DNA of 64,000 nt. Origin: Gaiellasilicea sp963745775 (GTDB lineage: Bacteria > Actinomycetota > Thermoleophilia > Gaiellales > Gaiellaceae). Made by a program: the position numbers and the translations under genes. The notes below the pieces were generated by a model. That model did no database searches, was not told where the DNA came from, and was given only the letters and a program-made list of their open reading frames with translations. Positions 56,421 through 64,000 of the stretch are shown here, piece by piece. The stretch spans positions 124,001 to 188,000 of the forward strand of contig CAVUYY010000012.1 of the NCBI GenBank assembly GCA_963745775.1. The letters run 5' to 3'. Each line of letters starts with the position of its first letter. Within the stretch, counting starts at the first letter, position 1.

Positions 56421-57778
56421 CCTCCCTCCACGAGCTCGAGTTCTCGTATCCGGGATCGACCACGACGCTCGGCCCGCTCTCGCTGGAGCTCGAGCCGGGG
56501 GAGGTCGTGGCGTTGCTCGGCCCGTCCGGATCCGGCAAGTCGACGCTGCTGCGGGCGCTTTCGGGCCTCGTCCCGCATTTTCACGGCGGCCGCTTCGCCG
56601 GCCGAGCTGTCGTCGCGGGACTGGATACGAGGACATCCCGACCCGCCGATCTGGCGGGAACGGTCGCCACGGTCTTCCAGGATCCGGAGGATCAGGTCGT
56701 CTTCACGATCGTCGCGAACGAGGTCGCATTCGGACTCGAGAACCTCGGCACGCCGCCTGCCGAGATCTGGCCGCGCGTCGAGGCGGCGCTCGCCTCGGTG
56801 GACGCCCTCCACCTGTGGGAGCGAAAGACCGCCGAGCTCTCGGGCGGCGAGCTCCAGCGCGTCTGCCTTGCGTCGGCGCTCGCGCTGCAGCCGCGGTTGC
56901 TCCTGCTCGACGAGCCGACCTCCCAGCTCGACCCCGACGCGGCCGAGCTCTTCCTCGACGCGGTCGAGCGGCTCGGAGCCGCCGTCGTTCTCTCCGAGCA
57001 GCGCGTCGGACGCGCCCTCCAGCTCGCATCGCGCGTCCTCTTCGTCGAGGCCGGCCGGCTGCTCCTCGATGCGCCGGTCGAGGCGGCGCGCGAATGGCTG
57101 GCGAAGAACCGGCCGCGCTGGACGAGCGCAAGTGTTGTTTCAACACAAAGTTCGACACGTCCGTCCGAGACGGTTGTCGACCTCCGCGACGTCGCCTTCG
57201 CCTACCGCGGCGGGTCGTCCGTTCTGGACGGGGTCGACCTCCTCGTCGGGCGTGGCGAGATCGTCGCGCTTTCGGGCGCCAACGGCTCCGGGAAGACGAC
57301 CCTCGCGAAGCTCGCGGCCGGCCTGCTCGAGCCCGACCAAGGCTCGGTGCGCCGCGTCGGGCGCGCCGGTTACCTCTCCCAGGATCCCGGCCGCTACGTC
57401 GTTTGCGAGACGGCGCTGGCCGAGGTCGCGCTTGCCGTCGGAGGCGACAAAGCGCGTGCCCAGGCTGTTCTGGATCGCTTCGGCCTCGGCTGGGCGGCCT
57501 CCCGCCATCCGCGCGATCTCTCGAGCGGCGAGCGCGAGCGGCTCGGGATTGCGGCGGTCGCGGTTGCCGAGCCGGATCTCCTCGTCCTCGACGAGCCGAC
57601 GCGCGGTCTCGATCCAGACCGAAAGGCAGAGCTCGGCCGCTTCCTCGAGGAGTACGCCGCCGCCGGTCGCGCCGTCCTCGTCGCGACCCACGACCTCGAC
57701 CTGCCGGCGCACCGTCGAATCGGACTTGGTGTTGAGACAACACAAGCTCCTCTCGAGGGAGAGCTCGTTGCCGTCTAG
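56411..57778 (+). CDS. ECF transporter ATPase, two fused ABC domains (EcfA1-A2)
   Basis: 455 residues. First domain: Walker A LLGPSGSGKSTLLRAL, Q-loop VFQDPEDQVVF, signature LSGGELQRV, Walker B LLLLDEPTSQLD. Second domain: SGANGSGKTTLAKL, signature LSSGERERLG, Walker B LLVLDEPTRGLD, H-loop ATHDLDLP. Most ECF systems use two separate ATPase genes; here they are fused by a linker of about 30 residues. That linker and the C-terminus each contain an AT-richer GTGTTG-N3-CAACAC palindrome (57132-57146 and 57729-57743), translated as VVSTQ and VETTQ. Confidence 0.92.
   Translation: MALASLHELEFSYPGSTTTLGPLSLELEPGEVVALLGPSGSGKSTLLRALSGLVPHFHGGRFAGRAVVAGLDTRTSRPADLAGTVATVFQDPEDQVVFTIVANEVAFGLENLGTPPAEIWPRVEAALASVDALHLWERKTAELSGGELQRVCLASALALQPRLLLLDEPTSQLDPDAAELFLDAVERLGAAVVLSEQRVGRALQLASRVLFVEAGRLLLDAPVEAAREWLAKNRPRWTSASVVSTQSSTRPSETVVDLRDVAFAYRGGSSVLDGVDLLVGRGEIVALSGANGSGKTTLAKLAAGLLEPDQGSVRRVGRAGYLSQDPGRYVVCETALAEVALAVGGDKARAQAVLDRFGLGWAASRHPRDLSSGERERLGIAAVAVAEPDLLVLDEPTRGLDPDRKAELGRFLEEYAAAGRAVLVATHDLDLPAHRRIGLGVETTQAPLEGELVAV
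57132..57146. repeat. In-frame palindrome copy 1 in the ATPase gene
   Basis: GTGTTG-TTT-CAACAC followed by AAAG, in the interdomain linker. The local base composition is far more AT-rich than the surroundings. The same arms recur 597 bp downstream. Confidence 0.8.
57729..57743. repeat. In-frame palindrome copy 2 in the ATPase gene
   Basis: GTGTTG-AGA-CAACAC followed by AAG, near the C-terminal end of the second ATPase domain and 25 bp before the S-component start. Arms and 3' flank match copy 1; the central three bases differ. Confidence 0.8.
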
Positions 57779-58442
57779 AGCCGTCGGCCTCTGCGCAGCG
57801 GCTGCGCTCGCGCTCTCCGCCTGGGCCGCGCTCGATCCCGACCGCGGCGCGATCGCGGTCCTGCTCGCCGCCTTCGCGGTCGTGGCCGCCGGGTTCGCCT
57901 GGCTCGAGGGCGGCACCGTCTCGGCTCGGGACCTCACGCTCGTCGCGACGTTAGGAGGGCTTGCCGCGGCAGGCCGTGTCCTCTTCGCTCCGGTTCCGAG
58001 CGTCCAGCCGGTGACGGTGATCGTGGCCGCCGCAGGGGTCGCCCTTGGGCCGAAGCGCGGCTTCGCCGTCGGCGCCGTCGCCGCGCTCGCATCCAACTTC
58101 TTCCTCGGTCAGGGCCCGCACACCCCCTGGCAGATGCTGGCGTGGGGCGGCTGCGGCCTGCTCGGAGGGCTCCTGCGCCCGTTCCTCCACGGGCGGCTCG
58201 CCTTCGCCGTGTTCACGGTAGCCCTCGGCTTCGCCTTCGGCATGGTCATGGACGTCTGGCTCTGGTACGGCTTCTACCCGCACACGGAGGCGGCGCTGCT
58301 GGCTCGGCTCGGAGCCGGCGTGCCGTTCAACGTCGCGCACGGGGCCGGCAACTTCGTCCTCGCGCTCGTCGCAGGCCCCGAGCTCCGGCGGGTGCTGGAA
58401 CGATTCGAGCGCCGAGGCAGGACGGAGGTCCTGTGGGCCTGA
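57768..58442 (+). CDS. ECF transporter S component (substrate-binding membrane subunit), probably for cobalamin
   Basis: 224 residues with about six helices, among them AVGLCAAAALALSAWAALDP, AIAVLLAAFAVVAAGFAWLE, GFAVGAVAALASNFFLGQGP and AVFTVALGFAFGMVMDVWLW. The block LGPKRGFAVGAVAALASNFF-LGQGPHTPWQML is typical of ECF S components (Gx3G...N-F-G-GPxTPWQ). The start TTG 57768 follows a GGGAGAG SD and overlaps the ATPase stop by 11 bp. Riboswitch control and the DUF4430 neighbours point to B12 or a corrinoid as substrate. Confidence 0.88.
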   Translation: MPSRAVGLCAAAALALSAWAALDPDRGAIAVLLAAFAVVAAGFAWLEGGTVSARDLTLVATLGGLAAAGRVLFAPVPSVQPVTVIVAAAGVALGPKRGFAVGAVAALASNFFLGQGPHTPWQMLAWGGCGLLGGLLRPFLHGRLAFAVFTVALGFAFGMVMDVWLWYGFYPHTEAALLARLGAGVPFNVAHGAGNFVLALVAGPELRRVLERFERRGRTEVLWA

Positions 58443-59224
58443 ACGTCGTCGCGACGCTCGCGGCCGCTGTCGCGCTCGCGACCCCCGCCGGCTATGTGGC
58501 CGGCCAGCAGCGGGACGACGGCGGTTTCGGCGACGCCCAGATCACCGCGTGGGCGACGCTGGGACTCGCCGCAGCCGGGGCTGACCCGACCACCCTCGAC
58601 CGCGCCGCCGCCTATCTCGCGAAGCAGGAGCCGCGCGAGCCGACCGAGGTCGCGCTCGTCGCGATGGCCCGCACGGTCGCAGGCGACCGACCGGAGGCGC
58701 TCCTCGTCCGCCTGCGCGCGCATCGCCCCGGAAAGCTCCTGAACGCGACGATCTGGACGATCCTCGCCCTCCGTCAGGCCGGCGAGCCCGCCCCGCCGGC
58801 CCTCGTCCGCTCGCTCCTCGCGGCGCAGCGGAGCTCCGGCGGCTGGTCGTGGCATGTCGCGAGCGCTGCCGACACGAACGACACCGCCGCCGCGATCCAG
58901 GCGCTTCGCGCCGCCGGCATCGGCGGGCGTCCGATCGCCCGCGCGGTCGCCTTCCTCCGCCGCCACCAGAACCGAGACGGTGGTTTCGCGCTCTCGCCCG
59001 GGCGTGGCTCGGACGCGCAGTCGACGGCCTGGGCGATCCAGGCGCTCCTCGCCGCGCAGAGGGCGCCCGGCTCTGCCGCCTACCGCTATCTCGACCGCCT
59101 GCGCCGCTCCGACGGCAGCTACCGCTACTCGGCGCGCTACGCGACGACGCCGCTCTGGGTCACGGCCCAGGTGCTGCCGGCGCTCGCCCGCAAGCCGTTT
59201 CCACTCAAGGCCGCGCCCAGCTGA
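58433..59224 (+). CDS. Secreted alpha-barrel (prenyltransferase/squalene-oxidase repeat) protein, transcobalamin N-terminal-like
   Basis: 263 residues from GTG 58433, overlapping the S-component stop. An N-terminal hydrophobic segment (LNVVATLAAAVALATPAGYV) looks like a signal peptide. Repeats with a GG(F/W) turn follow: QQRDDGGFGDAQITAWATLG, QRSSGGWSWHVASAADTNDT, NRDGGFALSPGRGSDAQSTA and SDGSYRYSARYATTPLWVTA. These build an alpha6/alpha6 barrel as in squalene cyclases and in the N-terminal domain of transcobalamin/intrinsic factor. No catalytic DxDD is seen, so a binding role is more likely than catalysis. Its place in the B12-riboswitch operon supports corrinoid binding. Confidence 0.85.
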   Translation: MGLNVVATLAAAVALATPAGYVAGQQRDDGGFGDAQITAWATLGLAAAGADPTTLDRAAAYLAKQEPREPTEVALVAMARTVAGDRPEALLVRLRAHRPGKLLNATIWTILALRQAGEPAPPALVRSLLAAQRSSGGWSWHVASAADTNDTAAAIQALRAAGIGGRPIARAVAFLRRHQNRDGGFALSPGRGSDAQSTAWAIQALLAAQRAPGSAAYRYLDRLRRSDGSYRYSARYATTPLWVTAQVLPALARKPFPLKAAPS

Positions 59225-60092
59225 GGAGCGCGCCGGCGGGCTCGTAGCCCAGCTTCTCGTTGACGCGGAGCATCGCGGCATTCGTCTCGTGGTTGTCCGT
59301 GATCACGCGAGGCACTCCGCGAGTCGCAGCCCGGGCAAGCGTGGCCTGCTTCGCAAGGAATGCGTACCCCCGCCCGCGGTGGGCGCGCAGCGTGCCGGTC
59401 ATATCGGTGACGGCCAGCCCGTCCGGTGCGACCCGCAGCATCGAGAAGGAGACAGGGCGCCCGCCCACGAGGACAGCGGTGCTGGACTCGAGATCCATGT
59501 CCGGATGGCGCCAGTAGTCGTCGAGCCATTGCTCAAACCCGACGTCGTCCATCGCAGCGTCGCCGGGAATGTCGCCCATCGCCTCGGCGTCGATTGCATG
59601 AACCGCGACCGGATCGAGATCGACCAGCCGTGCCAGTTCGACTCCGGGGCTGGGCTGGAGTGCCTTCACGCTTCGCGGATCGACGGCGGAGATGCGAATC
59701 GTGCGCGTGTGCCGGAACCCGCGGACGAGCGCGAAGCGCCTCTCGGGCTCCTCGTCGGTCGAGTCCCCGAGCACGACAGCCGTCCCGAGAGCTCGGAGAT
59801 GCTCCTCTGCGGCGGCGAAGAGCGCCGAGCCGAGCCCGCGCCCGCGCCATTCGGGCGCGACGGAGATCGCGAGCGAGCCGGGCCGAGAGGCGCTCTGGTA
59901 TTCGACTGACGCGGTTGCCCAGCCGACGAGGCGCCCGCTCTCGACGGCGGCCCAGTAACGACGCTGCGCCGCCTCCGGCTCGGCCGCGTACGCGTGGCGC
60001 AGCCCTCGCTCGGAGCCAACCCGCGCCGGCCAGACGAGGTTCAGCAGCTCGGTCGCGGCGCCGAAGTCGTCCGGGGTGCCTCGCCGGATCAT
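59205..60092 (-). CDS. Tandem GNAT N-acetyltransferase
   Basis: 295 residues with two GNAT domains. The first has AISVAPEWRGRGLGSALFAA (acetyl-CoA loop); the second has MTGTLRAHRGRGYAFLAKQA and VITDNHETNAAMLRVNEKLG. This double layout resembles mycothiol synthase-like and related two-domain GNATs. The substrate is unknown. The ATG follows TATCGT by 7 nt. It is paralogous to the product at 61403 and overlaps the alpha-barrel gene by 20 bp on the opposite strand. Confidence 0.9.
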   Translation of the reverse strand: MIRRGTPDDFGAATELLNLVWPARVGSERGLRHAYAAEPEAAQRRYWAAVESGRLVGWATASVEYQSASRPGSLAISVAPEWRGRGLGSALFAAAEEHLRALGTAVVLGDSTDEEPERRFALVRGFRHTRTIRISAVDPRSVKALQPSPGVELARLVDLDPVAVHAIDAEAMGDIPGDAAMDDVGFEQWLDDYWRHPDMDLESSTAVLVGGRPVSFSMLRVAPDGLAVTDMTGTLRAHRGRGYAFLAKQATLARAATRGVPRVITDNHETNAAMLRVNEKLGYEPAGALLSWARP

Positions 60093-60202
60093 GGCCCGAA
60101 CGATAGAGGGTCGGTAAATCTTTTGTAACGGAGCGCGCTCGTACCGATCCGGCAGCCGCTGGCCGGACGAATCCGCGCCACACCTATTTCGGAGGGGACT
60201 TC

Positions 60203-61354
60203 ATGAACCGGACACGCATGCTGCTGCTTGCGACCCTGCTGCTCTGTGCGGCCGGGCTCGGGCGGGCAGCGACAGCCGACGCCGCCGAGCTCTTCTACGG
60301 CGTCGACACGGAGAACCGCCTCGTCAGCTTCAACAGTGACGCACCGAATGCGATCACCCGCACGTCGTTCACCGGCCTTCCCGCGGGCGAGCAGATCGTC
60401 GGGCTCGACCAGCGGCCGGCGAACAAGCAGCTCCTCGCCCTCTCGAGCGCGAGCCGCCTCTACCGGATCGACGCCGCGACCGGCGCTGCGACAGCCGTCG
60501 GCGCCGCTCCGTTCACGCCCGCGCTCGCCGGCACGTCGTTCGGCTTCGACTTCAACCCGACCGTCGACCGCATCCGCATCACCTCGGAGGCGCGCCAGAA
60601 CCTGCGAGCGCATCCCGACACCGGCGCGATCGCCTTCGTCGACGGCGTCCTCACCTATGCCGCCGGCGACGCCGGTGCGGCCTCGACGCCTCGCGTCGTC
60701 GGTTCGGCGTACACGAACAGCGTCGCCGGCGCGACGACGACGACGCTCTTCAACGTCGACGCCGGTCGCGACTTCCTGACGATCCAGAACCCGCCGAACG
60801 CCGGCACGCTCGTCAGCGTCGGCGCCCTCGGAGTCGATGCGGGCGACAACGCCGGCTTCGACATCTCGTCCGTCGACGGCGTCGCCTACGCGGCGCTCCA
60901 GGTCTCGCCGAGCGTCTCGTCCGGCCTCTACCGGATCAACCTGACGACCGGCGCGGCGACGCTCGCCGGCCGGATCGGCGGCGGCACGGCGCTGCGCGCG
61001 CTTGCGGCGGTCGGCACCGCGCCGGCCGATACGACGGCGCCGACGCTCGGGATCGCCACGAGCTACTCGTCGAAGGTCTCCACGCTCCTGCGCAGCGGTG
61101 TCACCCTCCGCGCGACCTGCTCGGAGAGCTGCGCGATCACGGCGCGGATCCTCCTCGGCTCGCGCCAGATCGGCGGCGGGCGGACGGTCACGACCGACCT
61201 CGCCGGCACGACGACGTTCAAGGTCGGCTTCACGACCGCGGCGAAGAAGCAGTACGCCCGGAACCGGAACCTGACCCTGTCGCTCGTCGTCACGGCGCGC
61301 GACGCGGCAGGCAACACGACCACGCGGCGCACGACCCTTCGGGCGCGCCGCTAG
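60203..61354 (+). CDS. Secreted DUF4394 domain protein
   Basis: 383 residues. A signal peptide (MLLLATLLLCAAGLGRAATA) precedes the DUF4394 beta-propeller-like domain: ELFYGVDTENRLVSFNSDAP, GLDQRPANKQLLALSSASRL, GFDFNPTVDRIRITSEARQN and TLVSVGALGVDAGDNAGFDI. After residue 275 a separate C-terminal beta domain (TSYSSKVSTLLRSGVTLRAT, CSESCAITARILLG) with two cysteines follows. It has a GGAGGGG SD 6 nt before the ATG. Function unknown. Confidence 0.9.
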   Translation: MNRTRMLLLATLLLCAAGLGRAATADAAELFYGVDTENRLVSFNSDAPNAITRTSFTGLPAGEQIVGLDQRPANKQLLALSSASRLYRIDAATGAATAVGAAPFTPALAGTSFGFDFNPTVDRIRITSEARQNLRAHPDTGAIAFVDGVLTYAAGDAGAASTPRVVGSAYTNSVAGATTTTLFNVDAGRDFLTIQNPPNAGTLVSVGALGVDAGDNAGFDISSVDGVAYAALQVSPSVSSGLYRINLTTGAATLAGRIGGGTALRALAAVGTAPADTTAPTLGIATSYSSKVSTLLRSGVTLRATCSESCAITARILLGSRQIGGGRTVTTDLAGTTTFKVGFTTAAKKQYARNRNLTLSLVVTARDAAGNTTTRRTTLRARR

Positions 61355-61373
61355 TCGCTCCCTCGGATCGCAG

Positions 61374-61403
61374 GGCGGGCGTCCCGCGACCGGGATGCCC
61401 GCC
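61374..61403. terminator. Bidirectional intrinsic terminator
   Basis: GGCGGGCGTCCC / GGGATGCCCGCC, a 12-bp stem with one G-T pair and a 6-nt loop, lies between the convergent DUF4394 and GNAT genes. Its last base is the first base of the GNAT stop (CTA 61403-61405). Confidence 0.75.
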
Positions 61404-62296
61404 TAGCGATCGAGGATGTACGAGTAGCGGCTCTCGATTGGCGTGTAGCCGAGCCGGTTGTTGATCGCGAGCATCGGCGCATTCGTCTCGTCGTTCTCAG
61501 TGAGCAGAAGCTCGATCCCGAGCTCGGCGAGCTGCCGCATCACGCCGAGCTTGGCGAGCCGGGCGAAACCACGCCCTCGATAGGCCCGAAGCGAGCCCGT
61601 GTAGGCATTGAGCGCGCGGCGTGACTCGACGTCGACCATGACGTAGGCCACCGCAACGGCTTGGCCATTCACGACGGCCGCCCGGCTCAGCTCGAGGTCG
61701 AGATCGGGATGCTCCCAGTAGTCGCGCACCCACTGCTCGTACTCGACCGCGTCGATCGGGTCATCACCGGGCTCGTCGAGCACCGACTCGGCATCGACGA
61801 CGAAGATCTGCTCGGGGCCGACCTCGCGGAGGGACGCGATCCGCGCCTCCGCGGCGTCGAGCTCGCTCGGTATCGACTGTACGCGGATCGACGCCCGACA
61901 CGCGACGGGTGTGCGTCTGCCGGAAGCCGTACCGCTCGGGGAAGCCGCGGCCCGCTTCGGTCGCGCTCGCCTGGATCCGAGTCGAGTCTCGAGATGAGCC
62001 AGCGCTCGCTCGAGCAGCGCCGTGCCGATCCCGCGTCGCCTGTGCGACTCCAGGACCGCGGCGCCGAGGTACCCGCTTCTCGCCGTCGTCTCGTAGTCGA
62101 CGCCCGCCGTGCCCCAGCCGACGAGCGTCTCGCCGTCCCTCGCCGCCCACCAGTTGCGTCGCGCCTCGGGCGGCGCGTTCAGCAGTCGGTGCCGTGCGCC
62201 CGCGACGGTCGAGACGCGCGTCCGGTCGACCGCGTTCAGGAGCGGCACCGCCGCCGCGATGTCGTCGACATCTCCTTCCCGGATCGAGACCGCCAT
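61403..62296 (-). CDS. Tandem GNAT N-acetyltransferase, paralogue (two compensating frameshifts)
   Basis: Two GNAT domains: AAVLESHRRRGIGTALLERA in the first, YTGSLRAYRGRGFARLAKLG and LTENDETNAPMLAINNRLGY in the second. The frame is open over the full length, but the stretch 61885-61980 reads as nonsense (ARPKRAAASPSG). Another frame there gives RGFPERYGFRQTHTRRVSGV-DPRTV, which aligns with RRFALVRGFRHTRTIRISAV-DPRSV in the paralogue at 59205. So two opposite 1-base indels cancel out. About 297 residues. The ATG lies 26 nt from the divergent helicase gene. Confidence 0.88.
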   Translation of the reverse strand: MAVSIREGDVDDIAAAVPLLNAVDRTRVSTVAGARHRLLNAPPEARRNWWAARDGETLVGWGTAGVDYETTARSGYLGAAVLESHRRRGIGTALLERALAHLETRLGSRRARPKRAAASPSGTASGRRTPVACRASIRVQSIPSELDAAEARIASLREVGPEQIFVVDAESVLDEPGDDPIDAVEYEQWVRDYWEHPDLDLELSRAAVVNGQAVAVAYVMVDVESRRALNAYTGSLRAYRGRGFARLAKLGVMRQLAELGIELLLTENDETNAPMLAINNRLGYTPIESRYSYILDR

Positions 62297-62322
62297 CGTG
62301 CGCCGAAGCTAGCATCGAACGG

Positions 62323-64000
62323 ATGTCCGTCGCGTCGCCCGACACCTACCTCGCGAACCTGAATCCCGCCCAGCGCGAGGCCGTTCTCCACACCGAGGGG
62401 CCGTTGCTCGTGATCGCCGGCGCGGGCTCGGGCAAGACGCGCGTGCTCACCCACAGGGTCGCGCACCTGATCTCGGCGCTCGGCGTCAAGCCGAACGAGA
62501 TCCTCGCGATCACCTTCACGAACAAGGCGGCGGGGGAGATGCGCGAGCGGCTGGGCACGATGCTCGGCCCGGTCGCCCGCGCGATCTGGATCCTCACCTT
62601 CCACTCCGCCTGCGGCCGCATCCTCCGCGCCGAGGCCGAGCGGCTCGGCTACCGCTCGAACTTCACGATCTACGACTCCGCGGACCAGTTCGCCTCGTCA
62701 AGCAGTGCCTGGAGGAGCTCGACAAGGATCCGAAGCGCTTCGTCCCGCGTGGAATCCACGTCCAGATCTCGAACGCGAAGAACCTCCTCCTGACGCCGGC
62801 GCTCTACGCCGAGCGGGTCGCCTCGTTCTACGACCAGACGGTCGCGGAGGTCTACGCGCTCTACCAGCGCCGGCTCCACGACTCGAACGCGGTCGACTTC
62901 GACGACCTCCTGATGCTGACGGTCGAGGCGCTCGAGCGCTTCCCCGAGGCGCGAGCCCGGTGGCAGAAGGCCTTCCGCTACGTGCTCGTCGACGAGTACC
63001 AGGACACGAACCACGCCCAGTACCGCTTCCTCCAGATCCTCGGCGAGCACCACCACAACGTCTGCGCCGTCGGCGATCCGGACCAGAGCATCTACGCCTT
63101 TCGCGGAGCCGACATCCGCAACATCCTCGAGTTCGAGCGCGACTTCCCCGAGACGAAGACGATCGCGCTCGAGCAGAACTACCGCTCCACGAACGCGATC
63201 CTCGAGTCGGCGAACGCCGTCATCGCCAACAACAGCGAGCGGAAGGAGAAGCGGCTCTGGTCGGAGCTCGGCGACGGCGATCCGGTGCGCGTCGTCGAGG
63301 TCGAGGACGAGAACGCCGAGGCGCGCTACGTCGCCTCGCAGATCGCGGCGCTCGTCGAGGAGGGCTACTCCGGCAGCGAGATCGCGATCTTCTACCGGAT
63401 GAACGCGCAGTCGCGGCAGATCGAGCAGACGCTGCGGCTCTCGCAGATCGACTACCAGGTGATCGGCGGCCCGCGCTTCTACGAGCGCGCCGAGGTGAAG
63501 GACGCGATCGCCTACCTCCAGGTGCTCGACAACCCGACCGACGCCATCTCGCTGCTCCGGATCGCGAACCGGCCGCGCCGCGCGATCGGCGACACGACGC
63601 TCTCGCGGCTCGTCTCCTACGCCGAGGCGCACGGGATCTCGCTCCACGACGCGCTCGGACATCCCGAGGAGGCCGGGCTCGCGAAGCCGGCCGTGAAGGC
63701 GGTAACCGGCCTGAAGAACCTGCTCGACTCGCTGCGCGCCGCGGCCGCCGAGCTCGAGGTGCCGGAGCTGATCCAGGAGGTGCTCGACCGCACCGGCACG
63801 ATCGAGGCCTACGAGGCCGAGCGGACGATCGAGGCGCGCGGGCGGATCGAGAACCTGGAGGCGTTCGTCGACGGCGCCCGCGAGTACCAGCAGCAGGCCG
63901 AAGAGCCCACGCTCGGCAGTTACCTGCAGGAGATCTCGCTCTTCTCCGCGCAGGACGACCTCGACGGGGTCGAGGTCTCGAACGTGACGCTGATGACGAT
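62323..64000 (+). CDS. UvrD/PcrA-type superfamily 1 DNA helicase, 3'-partial (one frameshift)
   Basis: Helicase motifs occur in order: LNPAQREAVLHTEGPLLVIA (Q motif), GAGSGKTRVLTHR (Walker A), ITFTNKAAGEMRERL, VDEYQDTNHAQYRFLQ (motif II), GDPDQSIYAFRGA, ALEQNYRSTNAI and VIGGPRFYERAEVKDAIAYL. It matches UvrD/PcrA, which acts in excision repair, replication restart and RNA-polymerase removal. A missing base near 62692 breaks the frame before LVKQCLEELDKDPKRFVP. The gene runs off the window. TAGCAT lies 7 nt before the ATG. Confidence 0.93.

Noticed and set aside
62317..62328. GAACGGATGTCC as an SOS box before the helicase gene
   Set aside because: The second half is GTCC, not GTTC, and it covers the start codon; one mismatch in the core makes it too weak to call.

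Overview
The window is high-GC DNA with tightly packed, often overlapping genes, many GTG/TTG starts, few intrinsic terminators, a LexA-type GAAC-N4-GTTC box and actinobacterial families (DUF1360, DUF2277, Rex, M32 peptidase, K+-independent H+-pyrophosphatase). This points to an actinobacterium. The class Thermoleophilia is my best guess, but it is inferred from general resemblance and not proven. Nothing looks like a prophage, plasmid, IS element, CRISPR array, tRNA or rRNA.

Layout. 1-2521: remains of a STAND NTPase/WD40 protein with many frameshifts. 2518-7731: DUF1360 and lipoprotein genes, SOS-controlled uvrB, and a secreted pair (RTX calcium-binding protein and a clan CD-like cysteine peptidase) beside a small CxC/HxxxxH protein. 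7822-15788: a large LuxR regulator, small membrane proteins, carboxypeptidase Taq, a phosphoesterase and an AI-2E family transporter. 15829-19518: SOS-controlled uvrA and a PEP mutase-like enzyme. 19584-25745: two convergent AAA/TPR signalling proteins, one of them a nucleotide cyclase. 25747-30619: a thioesterase, a Yip1 protein, pantothenate synthesis (panB, panC, DUF2520), an unusual alpha/beta hydrolase and a GNAT. 30638-34394: encapsulated-ferritin-like protein, FmdB-type zinc ribbon, family 4 UDG, and tsaE-tsaB-rimI-tsaD for t6A tRNA modification. 34363-41595: S8 protease, glutamate dehydrogenase, glutaredoxin-like protein, Rex with its operator, a GT4 glycosyltransferase and a YbdK-type ligase. 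41642-51734: an ion island holding H+-PPase, two APC-UspA fusion permeases, two TrkA/KTN proteins and a divergent trkA-trkH pair. 51773-54251: sugar dehydrogenase, MBL hydrolase, a small protein and VanZ. 54263-59224: a cobalamin-riboswitch operon. 59205-64000: two tandem-GNAT proteins flanking a DUF4394 protein, then a UvrD/PcrA helicase running off the window.

The most interesting system is the cobalamin-riboswitch operon (54263-59224). It encodes two secreted DUF4430 proteins (the fold of the transcobalamin C-terminal domain), an ECF transporter (T, fused A1-A2, S) and a secreted protein with prenyltransferase/squalene-cyclase-type repeats (the fold of the transcobalamin N-terminal barrel). 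It reads like a split transcobalamin feeding an ECF B12 importer. Two in-frame GTGTTG-N3-CAACAC palindromes in the ATPase gene are a second oddity of this operon.

Two genome-wide habits show clearly. Many starts sit 6-9 nt after a TANNNT hexamer, which suggests widespread leaderless transcription. Several convergent pairs interlock their stop codons in a shared CTAG or CTAA. About 19 genes, including uvrA, uvrB, tsaB, hppA and the helicase, carry one or a few 1-base frameshifts. These are most likely sequence errors, and spans below are given across them.
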